Source: SZUA-430 sp040381215
GTDB taxonomy: Bacteria; Pseudomonadota; Alphaproteobacteria; Micropepsales; Micropepsaceae
Length of the DNA: 16,114 bases
Direction: 5' to 3'
Assembly: GCA_040381215.1 (NCBI GenBank)
Contig: JBEIHO010000064.1
Location: 1 to 16,114, forward strand
The notes beneath the pieces were generated by a model that had not been told where the DNA came from, made no database searches, and was given only the letters and a program-made list of their open reading frames with translations. Positions within the stretch are counted from its first letter, which is position 1. Each line of letters starts with the position of its first letter. Positions 5,969-13,613 of this stretch are shown piece after piece. The position numbers and the translations under genes were made by a program.

Positions 5969-6487
5969 TCAGCGGGTGCTGGCGCGGTTCCAGGCCAATT
6001 GCGCCTCGGTCAGCTGGAAGCCGATGGTTACGGAGTAATCATCGGCGCCGCGCCCCGTCTCGATGGGGATCTCGACGCGGGCGACCTTCTCCTTGACGAA
6101 CAGCGTGCGATCGGTGCCGGCAAAGGGGAGCTTGAGATCGAAGACCTGCTTCTCGATGACCTTTCCGCCGGCGATCACGGCAACAAAGTAGGGAACCGTG
6201 CGTGCCTCGACGGCCGCTTCAGGCGCGATCGCGCCCTTGACCATGAAGCTCAGGTTGGCCGTGGCCGAGGAGCGACCGACGGCGCAGCCGAGCTCCGGCT
6301 TCACGATTTCAGCCTTGAGGCCGACCTTGCTGCCATCCATCACGGCGACGCGCGAGGCGTCGGCAAGGATGGAGATCGAGGGACATGTCGCCGCGCGAGG
6401 CTTGGGCTTGGCTTCGGCCGAGCCGAATGCGAGCGGTGCCGTGACGGCCAGCGCGAGGCCTGCAGCGATGAGGGCGGTTCTGGACAT
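5969..6487 (-). CDS. Exported protein of unknown function
   Basis: A 172-residue protein with a Sec signal peptide at about residues 1-26 (hydrophobic core ALIAAGLALAVTAPLAFG, then AEAKPKP), so probably periplasmic. The mature part has two cysteines, at 35 (in ATCPSISILADA) and 68 (in ELGCAVG), which could form a disulfide. It has a beta-rich body with PYFVAVIAGGKVIEKQVF (99-116) and ends in the pattern DDYSVTIGFQLTEAQLAWNR (149-168). From memory, a similar ILADA...GFQLT.EQL.NR pattern occurs in uncharacterised alphaproteobacterial exported proteins or lipoproteins. No lipobox is seen here. It lies upstream of argS in the same direction with a 74-base gap containing a palindrome, so it might share a transcript with argS. 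Confidence 0.82.
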   Translation of the reverse strand: MSRTALIAAGLALAVTAPLAFGSAEAKPKPRAATCPSISILADASRVAVMDGSKVGLKAEIVKPELGCAVGRSSATANLSFMVKGAIAPEAAVEARTVPYFVAVIAGGKVIEKQVFDLKLPFAGTDRTLFVKEKVARVEIPIETGRGADDYSVTIGFQLTEAQLAWNRASTR

Positions 6488-6666
6488 GAGGTGCCTGCGG
6501 TCGGTCGGGGATGATCGTGGTTACCCACAAGAGACCCTATGCGCTCCGTGGGCTCGGCGTCTACCCACCGTCCCAAGGATTTGCACAGCATGGTATTTTG
6601 GTGTCAGCCGCCTTATGTTTGAGGGCGCCGTTGCCCTGCAACTCCCGATACTTGGAACCGCCGCCC

Positions 6667-7617
6667 GTGACCCCTGATTCGAAGGCGCCCCTGACCATCC
6701 TGCTTGCGGCGCCGCGCGGCTTTTGCGCCGGCGTGGACCGCGCCATCCAGATCGTGGAGCGTGCGCTGGAAAAATTCGGTGCCCCGGTCTATGTGCGTCA
6801 TGAGATCGTCCACAACCGCTACGTGGTGGAGGGGCTCGAGCGGAAGGGCGCGGTGTTCGTGAAGGAGCTGGACGCGGTTCCCGAAGGCGCGCCGGTCGTC
6901 TTTTCAGCACACGGCGTACCCAAGTCAGTCCCGGCTCATGCGCGCGAACGCCAGCTTGTGGCGCTCGATGCGACGTGCCCGCTGGTGTCGAAGGTCCATG
7001 TCGAGGCCGAGCGCCACCATGCAGCCGGGCTCGAGATCATCCTGATCGGCCATGCCGGCCACCCGGAAGTGATCGGCACGATGGGGCAATTGCCGCCGGG
7101 AGCCGTGAAGCTGGTCGAGACAGCGGCCGACGCCGAGGCGTTTGTCGCAACCGACCCGGCACGGCTGGCCTATATCACGCAGACGACGCTTTCGGTCGAT
7201 GACACGATCGAGATCGTCGGCGTGCTCAAGCGGCGGTATCCGCTGATTGCGGGGCCGCACAAGGAAGACATCTGCTATGCGACGACCAACCGTCAGGAGG
7301 CGGTGAAGGCGATCGCGCCGCGCTCGGACGTGGTGCTGGTGATCGGGGCACCGAATTCATCCAACTCGATGCGCCTTGTCGAGGTGGCCTCGCGGGCCGG
7401 GGTCCGGCGATCGACGCTGGTGCAGCGGGCCTCGGACATCGACTGGTCGATGATGGACGGCGTGAAGACCGTGGGCTTGACGGCGGGGGCAAGCGCGCCG
7501 GACGTGCTGATCCGCGAGGTCATCGATGCGTTCCGGGACCGCTTCGAGGTGACCGTCGAGGAAACCGAGACGGCCCGCGAGACCGTCCAGTTCCGTCTCC
7601 CCCGGGCGCTGGCCTGA
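6667..7617 (+). CDS. ispH: 4-hydroxy-3-methylbut-2-enyl diphosphate reductase
   Basis: IspH (LytB) performs the last step of the MEP isoprenoid pathway, reducing HMBPP to IPP and DMAPP with a [4Fe-4S] cluster in the cytoplasm. All three cluster cysteines are present: C20 (PRGFCAGVDRA), C104 (DATCPLVSKVH) and C203 (DICYATTNRQ). Substrate-binding residues lie in EIVHN (46-50), SAHGVPKS (80-87), GHPEVIGT (131-138), TQTTLS (171-176) and SSNSMRL (231-237). The GTG at 6667 gives 316 residues, the usual length, with family similarity starting at PLTILLAAPRGFC. The open frame reaches back to 6511, but that extension lacks family content. The Shine-Dalgarno is weak. It is the first gene of an ispH-thrB-rnhA cluster common in Alphaproteobacteria. 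Confidence 0.96.
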   Translation: MTPDSKAPLTILLAAPRGFCAGVDRAIQIVERALEKFGAPVYVRHEIVHNRYVVEGLERKGAVFVKELDAVPEGAPVVFSAHGVPKSVPAHARERQLVALDATCPLVSKVHVEAERHHAAGLEIILIGHAGHPEVIGTMGQLPPGAVKLVETAADAEAFVATDPARLAYITQTTLSVDDTIEIVGVLKRRYPLIAGPHKEDICYATTNRQEAVKAIAPRSDVVLVIGAPNSSNSMRLVEVASRAGVRRSTLVQRASDIDWSMMDGVKTVGLTAGASAPDVLIREVIDAFRDRFEVTVEETETARETVQFRLPRALA

Positions 7618-7668
7618 GGGCGCGGAACCTGTTTGTACTTTGCGGGGAAGCGCATTATTACCCCGGCC

Positions 7669-8634
7669 ATGGCTGTTTACACCGACGTCAGCGACACAGA
7701 TCTCAACACCTTCCTCGAAGCCTTCGACCTCGGGCCCGTGCTCTCGTTCAAAGGTATTGCCGAGGGGGTCGAGAATTCGAATTTTTTCCTGAAGACCCAG
7801 AGTGGGTCTTACTTTCTCACGCTCTACGAGAAGCGGGTGCAGGAAGTGGACCTGCCCTACTTCCTTGGCCTGCTCGCGCATCTCTCGGCGCGTGGCATTC
7901 CCTGCCCGCTGCCCGTGCGCGCGCGCGATGGAAAGCTGTGGCGCATGCTCAATGGGCGGCCGGCGGCGATCGTCACCTTCCTGAGCGGGTTGTCGCCGCG
8001 CAAGCCTGACGTGCAGCAGTGCGGCGAGGTGGGGGCGGCACTTGCCCGCCTGCACCTGGCCGGGAGCGACTACCTGCTGCTCCGGCCCAACGCGCTTGGT
8101 GTCGAGGGGTGGAAGCAACTGGTCAAGACCTGCGAGCCGCGGGCCAATGCGGTGATGATGGGGCTGGCGCAAACCATCGTCAGCGAGGTTCGGTTGCTGG
8201 AGCAGCGATGGCCGGCGGGGCTGCCCGAGGGCGTGATCCATGCGGACCTGTTCCCCGACAACGTGTTTTTCATGGATGGCAAGCTCAGCGGGATCTTCGA
8301 CTTCTATTTTGCCTGCAACGATGCGTTTGCCTATGACATCGCCGTTGCGCTGAACGCCTGGTGCTTCGAGCCGGACGGCGCCTACAACATCACGAAGGGG
8401 CGCGCCCTGCTTTCATCCTACCGTGCCGTTCGGCCGCTGACAGGTGCCGAGATCACCGCCCTGCCCGTGCTGGCCCGCGGTGCGGCGCTTCGGTTCCTGC
8501 TCACGCGGCTGCATGACTGGCTGCATCGCGATCCGCATGCGCTGGTCACGGTGAAGGACCCGGTGGAATACCTCACGAAGCTTCGCTTTCACCAGGGGGC
8601 GACGGGTGCGGCTTCCTATGGATGGCCATCATGA
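7669..8634 (+). CDS. thrB: Homoserine kinase, choline-kinase-like type
   Basis: Homoserine kinase phosphorylates L-homoserine with ATP in threonine biosynthesis. This 321-residue protein is of the aminoglycoside phosphotransferase/choline-kinase fold found in many Alphaproteobacteria, not the GHMP-kinase type of E. coli. The N-terminus has the GVENSNFFLKTQSGSYFLTLYE lobe (about 33-54) with ATP-binding lysines. The catalytic loop is GVIHADLFPDNVFF (188-201), with D193 and N198. The metal-binding Asp is D211 in GIFDFYFACND. The ATG at 7669 is preferred over a TTG at 7633, as MAVYTDVSDTDL is the usual family start. It follows ispH by 51 bases and its stop overlaps the rnhA start (ATGA at 8631-8634), so the genes are likely one operon. 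Confidence 0.94.
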   Translation: MAVYTDVSDTDLNTFLEAFDLGPVLSFKGIAEGVENSNFFLKTQSGSYFLTLYEKRVQEVDLPYFLGLLAHLSARGIPCPLPVRARDGKLWRMLNGRPAAIVTFLSGLSPRKPDVQQCGEVGAALARLHLAGSDYLLLRPNALGVEGWKQLVKTCEPRANAVMMGLAQTIVSEVRLLEQRWPAGLPEGVIHADLFPDNVFFMDGKLSGIFDFYFACNDAFAYDIAVALNAWCFEPDGAYNITKGRALLSSYRAVRPLTGAEITALPVLARGAALRFLLTRLHDWLHRDPHALVTVKDPVEYLTKLRFHQGATGAASYGWPS

Positions 8635-9062
8635 ACCATGTCGAGATCTATACTGACGGCGCCTGCTCGGGGAACCCTGGTCCGGGCGGTTGGGGCGCCA
8701 TCCTCGTGTTCCGCGGTTCGCGGCGCGAGCTTTCCGGCGGTGAAAAACTGACGACCAACAACCGGATGGAGCTGATGGCGGCCATCGCGGCGCTGGAGGC
8801 CCTGACCCGGCCCTGCGAGGTCCACTTGCATACCGACAGCATGTACCTGAAGGACGGCATCACGAAGTGGATCAAGGGCTGGAAGGCGAAGGGCTGGAAG
8901 ACCGCCAGCCGGGAGCCGGTCAAGAACGTCGATCTGTGGCAGCGGCTTGATGAGGCCACGACCCGGCACAAGATCTCGTGGCGCTGGGTGCGTGGCCACA
9001 ATGGTCACGAAATGAACGAACTGGCGGACGCGCTGGCGCGGGCGGCTGTGCCTGCCCGCTAG
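8631..9062 (+). CDS. rnhA: Ribonuclease HI
   Basis: RNase HI cuts the RNA strand of RNA-DNA hybrids in the cytoplasm, removing primers and R-loops. The 143-residue protein has the complete acidic active site: D9 (EIYTDGACSGNPGPGGWGA), E47 (NNRMELMAAI), D69 (HTDSMYL) and D133 (NELADALA), plus the loop histidine H123 (VRGHNGH). The basic-protrusion region KWIKGWKAKGWKTA is present. The start at 8631 forms an ATGA overlap with thrB and gives the usual MNHVEIYTDG start. An in-frame ATG at 8622 would add three residues (MAI) and cannot be excluded. Confidence 0.96.
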   Translation: MNHVEIYTDGACSGNPGPGGWGAILVFRGSRRELSGGEKLTTNNRMELMAAIAALEALTRPCEVHLHTDSMYLKDGITKWIKGWKAKGWKTASREPVKNVDLWQRLDEATTRHKISWRWVRGHNGHEMNELADALARAAVPAR

Positions 9063-9073
9063 GCGGAAGACGG

Positions 9074-9095
9074 CCCCCGCGCTGACGCCCGGGGG
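9074..9095. terminator. Candidate bidirectional terminator hairpin
   Basis: CCCCCG(9074-9079) and CGGGGG(9090-9095) pair around a 10-base loop in the 48 bases between the convergent rnhA and peroxiredoxin genes. The position suits a shared terminator; no T-run follows, so the assignment is moderate. Confidence 0.45.
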
Positions 9096-9110
9096 ATGTC
9101 TCGTCCTGTC

Positions 9111-9593
9111 TTAAAGCTTGCCGAGGATGTTCTCGGCCGCCGAAACCTTGAAGGCACCGGCTTCTTCGACCTCGAGCGCCTTGACCACGCCGTTCTCGAC
9201 GATGGCGGCGTAACGCTGGCTGCGGATGCCCATGCCGTACTTGCTGGCGTCGAGTTCGAGACCCAAGAGCTTCGTGAAGTCGCCATTGCCGTCAGCCAGC
9301 ATCTCGACCTTGCCGTCGGCGTTTTGCGACTTGCCCCAGGCGCCCATCACGAAGGCGTCATTCACGGAGAGACACACGACGTTGTCGACACCCTTCTTCG
9401 TGAAATCGGCGGCGTGGTCGACATAGCCGGGCAAATGACGCGCCGAGCAGGTCGGCGTGAAAGCGCCGGGCACGGCGAAGAGAACAACCTTCTTGCCGCC
9501 GAAGAGCTCATCGGTCGAGACGGGAGCCGGGCCCTTGTCCGTCATCCGCGTCAGCGTGGCAGCAGGTATCTTGTCTCCAACCTTGATGGTCAT
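9111..9593 (-). CDS. Peroxiredoxin, Prx5-type
   Basis: A thiol peroxidase that reduces hydrogen peroxide and organic peroxides in the cytoplasm. The 160-residue protein has the Prx5/AhpE-like active-site motif VPGAFTPTCSARHLPGY (41-57) with the peroxidatic Cys at 49, and the conserved Arg in GIRSQRYAAIVENG. The only other cysteine (74, in NVVCLSVNDAF) lies where some Prx5 members carry a non-resolving Cys. This suggests a one-Cys mechanism that uses an external thiol such as glutathione or glutaredoxin (inferred). The start is supported by GAGGAA at 9605-9600. It converges on rnhA, and this neighbourhood recurs in Alphaproteobacteria. Confidence 0.95.
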   Translation of the reverse strand: MTIKVGDKIPAATLTRMTDKGPAPVSTDELFGGKKVVLFAVPGAFTPTCSARHLPGYVDHAADFTKKGVDNVVCLSVNDAFVMGAWGKSQNADGKVEMLADGNGDFTKLLGLELDASKYGMGIRSQRYAAIVENGVVKALEVEEAGAFKVSAAENILGKL

Positions 9594-9918
9594 AGCGGGT
9601 TCCTCGTCGTGAATGGGTTCGGTGAATGGCGCAGTGTTTAGGCGATCTGGCGGCGATGTGGAAGGCAGGGGGCGGACCTCGCGCCTTCCCCTACTGTTCG
9701 GCGCGTTTTATTCCTGTGGATGCCCGGGCGGACAGGCCCCCGCCCTTCTCAAGATGAACGAAAAATAATCCGTGCACCTCGCGTTACCTTCCGTCCACGG
9801 AATGCAGCGCCGTTCGGGCTTGCAGGCCTGCGCGCGCGGCAGTCCCAGGGCGACAAATCCATCCGCGTTCCGACGGCGCGCCCTTTCCGAGCCACAAGAA
9901 GGCGACTAGATTTAAGGC
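9594..9918. other. Divergent intergenic region between peroxiredoxin and yqgE
   Basis: This 325-base region must hold the promoters of both flanking genes. Seen here: the GAGGAA ribosome site of the peroxiredoxin (9600-9605); inverted repeats 9660-9666/9683-9689 (GGAAGGC/GCCTTCC) and 9726-9731/9740-9745 (GGGCGG/CCGCCC, followed by TTCTC); and a TAGATT -10-like hexamer at 9907-9912 just before yqgE. I see no OxyR-type site that I would defend and no gene. Confidence 0.5.
9907..9912 (+). promoter_or_regulatory. Candidate -10 element of yqgE, possible leaderless start
   Basis: TAGATT lies 6 bases before the ATG at 9919, so transcription could start on or next to the A of that ATG. The -35 region (TTTCCG, 9884-9889) is a poor match. 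This would make the mRNA leaderless; alternatively the true start is the ATG at 9949. Confidence 0.3.
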
Positions 9919-10533
9919 ATGGGTTTATTTGGTGCATCGAGACAGGCAATGCCGCCGGCCTCCGGCTCGCTCGAGGGGCAGGTCCTCATTGCCATGCCGA
10001 ATATTCCTGACCGCAAGATGGACCAGGCGGCGATCTTTCTTTGCGCGCACTCAGAGCGCGGCGCCATGGGGCTCATCCTGAACAAGCTTGTGCGCGACAT
10101 GTCATTTGTCGACCTGCTGCGGCAACTTCGGATCATGCCGCAAGCCGCAAGCGTTGCGGGCGTGCCCGTTCAGTTTGGAGGCCCGGTCGATACCGAGCGC
10201 GGATTTGTCCTGCACTCGGGCGACTACGAGGCCGGCAGCAACACGATGCGCATCGGCACTCATGCAGGCCTCAACCTTGGACTTACAGCCACTGTCGATG
10301 TCGTTTCAGACATCGCCGAGGGCCGGGGGCCGAGGGCGTCGATGCTGGCGCTTGGCTATGCCGGCTGGGGGGCGGGGCAGCTGGAAGCGGAGCTTGCCCG
10401 GCATGCCTGGCTGATCTGCCCGTCAGATGACTTCCTGCTGTTCGGGCAACAATATCAGCTGAAGTGGGAACATGGCTTGCGCAAGCTCGGCATCACGCCG
10501 TCACAGCTTTCTCGGGACACGGGACGGGCCTGA
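9919..10533 (+). CDS. YqgE/AlgH family protein
   Basis: A 204-residue cytoplasmic protein of the YqgE/AlgH (UPF0301, DUF179) family. Family signatures are GSLEGQVLIAMPNIPD (about 16-31), AIFLCAHSERGAMGLILNK (38-56) and the GGPVDTERGFVLHS region; the GYAGWGAGQLEAEL motif follows. The molecular function of the family is not established; the AlgH name comes from an alginate-regulation locus in Pseudomonas. The start is uncertain. The ATG at 9919 has only AAGG one base upstream, while the ATG at 9949 would give 194 residues, nearer the usual length. It converges on the c-di-GMP protein gene and the coding ends overlap by 33 bases. Confidence 0.9.
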   Translation: MGLFGASRQAMPPASGSLEGQVLIAMPNIPDRKMDQAAIFLCAHSERGAMGLILNKLVRDMSFVDLLRQLRIMPQAASVAGVPVQFGGPVDTERGFVLHSGDYEAGSNTMRIGTHAGLNLGLTATVDVVSDIAEGRGPRASMLALGYAGWGAGQLEAELARHAWLICPSDDFLLFGQQYQLKWEHGLRKLGITPSQLSRDTGRA

Positions 10534-13434
10534 CCCGCCGGGGCGCGGCAGGCCGCGCGGCGCAGGTGCGGGGCGCAAGCTGGCGGCCAGGTAGTTGTAG
10601 GCCTGGTTGGCCGTCATCGGTGCGCCGAACAGGAAGCCTTGCGAAAACTCGCATTGCAGTGACCTCAGGCTGTCAGCCTCGGCCTGCGTCTCCACACCTT
10701 CCGCAACAACCGACATGTCGAGATCATGCGCGAGGCGGATGATCGAGCGCAGGACGACCGGGGTTTCCTCGTTGTGCGCCATGTCGGTGATGAAGCTGCG
10801 GTCGATCTTGACGGTGTCGAAGGGGAAGCGCTGCAGGTATGCCAGCGAGGAGAAGCCGGTTCCGAAGTCGTCCAATGCCAGGCCTGCACCCGCGTCCTTG
10901 AGATGCTGGAGCGCGTCAGCCATCGAGTCCGGGTTCTGCATGAGAACGCTTTCCGTGATCTCCAGCTTCAATGACAGACGGTGGGGGTTCTGTCGCTCGA
11001 GGATGCCCATGACATCGTCGAAAAATTCCTGGCGCAGCAACTGGCGCGCTGAAACGTTGACGCTGCAGAACACGGGGTTGCGCAACGGGAAGGCCTGCTG
11101 CCAGCGACGCAATTCGACGGCCGCGCGCTCGACGGCGTAACTGCCCAACGGGATGATCAGCCCGGTTTCCTCGGCAAGCGGGATGAACTCGGCCGGAGCC
11201 AGCAGGCCACGCTGCGGGTGGCGCCAACGCATCAGGGCCTCGAACCCGGCTACGGCGTTGTCCGAGAGGCGGATGATCGGCTGGTAGTGCAATTCGATCT
11301 GCTGGCGCTCGAGCGCCGAGCGCAGGTCGGCGTCCATGGTCAGCCGGTCCGGCGAGCGCGGCTTCATCTGGGGTTGATAGATCTCGAAGCCGCCGCGCCC
11401 TGCCCGCTTGGCGTGATACATCGCCAGCTCGGCCTCGCGCAGGACCTGCGCCCCCTGTCGGTGATCGGCCTCGATGAGCGCCAGACCGATCGAAGCCGCG
11501 GGATAGATGTCGCGTCCGGTCAGCGAAATGGGCTGGGTCAGGGCATCGCGAATGCGCTGCGCCACGATCGCGCCGTCCTCGTCACCCGGGCTGCCGAGGG
11601 CGAGCACGGCAAATTCCTCGCCGCCCAAGCGCGCAACCGCATCCTCGGGACCGACGGCGTGATCAAGGCGCTGGGCGATCTGGACCAGAAAGCGGTTCCC
11701 GGCCTCGTGCCCCATGGCATCGATGACCGCACGAACGCGATCGACGTCAACCGAGAGCACGGCTCCATGCCGGCGCGTCTTGGTCGCCGTCATGGTGGCC
11801 AGCATGCCGTCCACGCGCTTGATGAAGGCTGCACGCTGAATCAAGCCCGTCGCGGCATCGACTTCGTCGTCCACGGGCTTGCGCTGTTCCTGGGCCTTGC
11901 GCGCCGTGATGTCGCTGACAACGCCAATGCACCGCATGGCGCGGCCGCCTGCGTTGGCCACGCAACTGGCACGAAGCTGTACCCAGCGAAAGCCACCCTT
12001 CCCGTGGCGCATCCGGACTTCGAGGGTGAAGGATGAATTGCCCTGGCGGCGATGCGCATTCATGGTGTCGGCGTAGATCGCGATGTCTTCCGGCAGGATG
12101 AGGTCGGCCCAGCGGCGCTCCGAGTTACCGACTGCTCCTGCCTCGAGGCCGAGCAGGGCTTCGACCGAGGGCGAAACGAAAAGCGTGTCGGTCTCGAAGT
12201 TCCAGTCCCAGAGCCCCTGGTGGGCCGCGGCGAGCCCCAGCGCGTAGCGATATTCGGCCTCACGTGCCTTGCGCCCCTCCTCCGACAACTGTTCGCGCGA
12301 CACCTCGTCAAGCTCGGGTTCGGCCGGGGCGGCGGCTGCAAAGCTGAGCGCGATCGCACCAGCCGTGAGAAGCGCGTCGGCAAAGAGCTGCAGGCCGGGC
12401 AAAGCCTCGAGAACGCCTTGCGGAAGAACCAGGGGAAGCAGGGCAGTTGCGGTCAGGATCGACAGGCCGGGCAACAGGGCGCGGGCGCGCGCTCCTTGCC
12501 GCCTTGCGTCCATCACGGCGACGCCGGCTGCTGCGAGCGAGGCGATCCACAGAATGGCCGTAAGGATAGGCCACGCGTAGTCGACGCCTGCGGCCGCAAT
12601 GGCCGCGAAGCCCATGATCGCAAACGCAAAGCCATCGAAAAGCACGGCGAGGCGTGGCCGGAAATGGTTCCAGTTGAGATGCGCATTCAGGTAACGCAGG
12701 GCGGCGGCGATCAGTGCCGCGCCAAAGAGCATCAGCAGGGCGCCGGGCAACGCCAGGACCGCCTGCCCCAGCACGAGGACGACAAGGCAGGTCAGCGCGG
12801 CGGCTGCCCAGGCCGGCTCGGGCGCGTTGCGCAGTACGGCGAGGCCCGTCAGCCATGCGACCATCACGAGCAGGGCGCCACTGAGCAGGCCCATGACCAG
12901 CAGGTTGCTGCGCTGGCTTGCGGCGATGGCGTCAGGCTTCCAGAAATTCCATACCGATGACGGCCCTGCGTCCTTCACCTGAACGGCAAAGCGCGCGGTG
13001 GCAAATGGCTCGAGATGCAACTCGGCAGCCTGCCGCCCGTCCTGCATGATGATGCGCATGCGCGCCCCCTCGCCGACCGTTTCAACGCCGATGATCTCGG
13101 GGCTGCCACCGCGCGCGAGAAAGCGCATGGTGCCCTGGCTTCCGGCGCTGACGGTGATGATGCGGTGAAGCTCTTCCTGCTTGGGGTTCGTGATCTCGAG
13201 CGATTTCCAGTCGGCAGGCGCACGCGCCGGGGCGCTGGTCCCGGTCGCAGCCGGCACGTAGGGTTCGAGCCACGGGGTGATGTCGGAGACGTCCTGCTCC
13301 AGGCGCACGGGTGCTGCGGCTTCGGCCGGCATGAAGGCCCCGAGGAGCAGCATCGCCAGTGTCAGAAGCGCAAACCATGGCCTGCAGGAATGCAGCGCTT
13401 GCCGCTCCTCGACTGCATGTTCCATGTCGCGCAT
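10501..13434 (-). CDS. Membrane PAS-GGDEF-EAL protein, likely c-di-GMP phosphodiesterase
   Basis: From the ATG at 13434 this is a 977-residue protein. A signal sequence or first helix covers 1-41, with AAA near its end. A periplasmic domain of about 135 residues follows, then a block of 6-7 membrane helices (about 177-370), a short helical linker, a PAS domain (about 395-510, LWDWNFETDTLFVS), a GGDEF domain (about 527-688) and an EAL domain (about 700-950). The EAL residues look complete: E732 (FEALMRW), the Asn of NVSARQL, the Glu of LEITES, D855-D856 (LDDFGTGFSSL), K876 (VKID) and E912 (AEGVET). The GGEEF signature is present at 604-608, but the guanine-contacting residues are replaced and the I-site RxxD is absent (GPED). 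The predicted net activity is c-di-GMP breakdown, sensed through the periplasmic and PAS parts. The frame is open back to 13560 (GTG); the ATG at 13425 is another possible start. Confidence 0.93.
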   Translation of the reverse strand: MRDMEHAVEERQALHSCRPWFALLTLAMLLLGAFMPAEAAAPVRLEQDVSDITPWLEPYVPAATGTSAPARAPADWKSLEITNPKQEELHRIITVSAGSQGTMRFLARGGSPEIIGVETVGEGARMRIIMQDGRQAAELHLEPFATARFAVQVKDAGPSSVWNFWKPDAIAASQRSNLLVMGLLSGALLVMVAWLTGLAVLRNAPEPAWAAAALTCLVVLVLGQAVLALPGALLMLFGAALIAAALRYLNAHLNWNHFRPRLAVLFDGFAFAIMGFAAIAAAGVDYAWPILTAILWIASLAAAGVAVMDARRQGARARALLPGLSILTATALLPLVLPQGVLEALPGLQLFADALLTAGAIALSFAAAAPAEPELDEVSREQLSEEGRKAREAEYRYALGLAAAHQGLWDWNFETDTLFVSPSVEALLGLEAGAVGNSERRWADLILPEDIAIYADTMNAHRRQGNSSFTLEVRMRHGKGGFRWVQLRASCVANAGGRAMRCIGVVSDITARKAQEQRKPVDDEVDAATGLIQRAAFIKRVDGMLATMTATKTRRHGAVLSVDVDRVRAVIDAMGHEAGNRFLVQIAQRLDHAVGPEDAVARLGGEEFAVLALGSPGDEDGAIVAQRIRDALTQPISLTGRDIYPAASIGLALIEADHRQGAQVLREAELAMYHAKRAGRGGFEIYQPQMKPRSPDRLTMDADLRSALERQQIELHYQPIIRLSDNAVAGFEALMRWRHPQRGLLAPAEFIPLAEETGLIIPLGSYAVERAAVELRRWQQAFPLRNPVFCSVNVSARQLLRQEFFDDVMGILERQNPHRLSLKLEITESVLMQNPDSMADALQHLKDAGAGLALDDFGTGFSSLAYLQRFPFDTVKIDRSFITDMAHNEETPVVLRSIIRLAHDLDMSVVAEGVETQAEADSLRSLQCEFSQGFLFGAPMTANQAYNYLAASLRPAPAPRGLPRPGGSGPSRVPRKL

Positions 13435-13570
13435 GTTGTCAGGCACGGGTTGGTGTCGTTGCCGCTCAGATTTCCGGGACGCGCCCTTATAGCGCACGAC
13501 CCGTGATCCCGCGGTTAATAAAGGAAAAATGATGGTTCCGGCGAACCTGTCTGCCCGCACCGAAGGCAGA

Positions 13571-13601
13571 GGCGGGGCGGCCGCGGAGGGGCCGCCCCGC
13601 C
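13571..13601 (-). terminator. Strong terminator-like hairpin after the FKBP gene
   Basis: GGCGGGGCGGCC (13571-13582) and GGCCGCCCCGCC (13590-13601) form a perfect 12-bp G+C stem with a 7-base loop, 12 bases past the FKBP stop codon. The T-run is weak. It probably ends the peptidase-GNAT-FKBP transcript before the downstream GGDEF-EAL gene. Confidence 0.7.
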
Positions 13602-13613
13602 ATAAATGCCGGT

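Noticed and set aside
4386..6038. 550-codon open frame on the + strand over argS
   Set aside because: It is antisense to a clear argS; the low-complexity sequence mirrors argS codons and matches no family.
6511..6666. N-terminal extension of ispH
   Set aside because: The extra 52 codons have no family similarity, and the GTG at 6667 gives the standard IspH length and start.
7357..8241. 294-codon minus-strand open frame over ispH-thrB
   Set aside because: It is antisense to catalytic motifs of both IspH and homoserine kinase and has no family features.
11218..12960. Two long + strand open frames (11218-12036 and 12052-12960) over the GGDEF-EAL gene
   Set aside because: They are antisense to well-defined PAS, GGDEF, EAL and membrane domains and have no recognisable content.
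13435..13560. N-terminal extension of the GGDEF-EAL protein from a GTG
   Set aside because: The extension is unremarkable and contains a TATAAG promoter-like hexamer at 13491-13486; a signal sequence starts naturally after the ATGs at 13434 and 13425.
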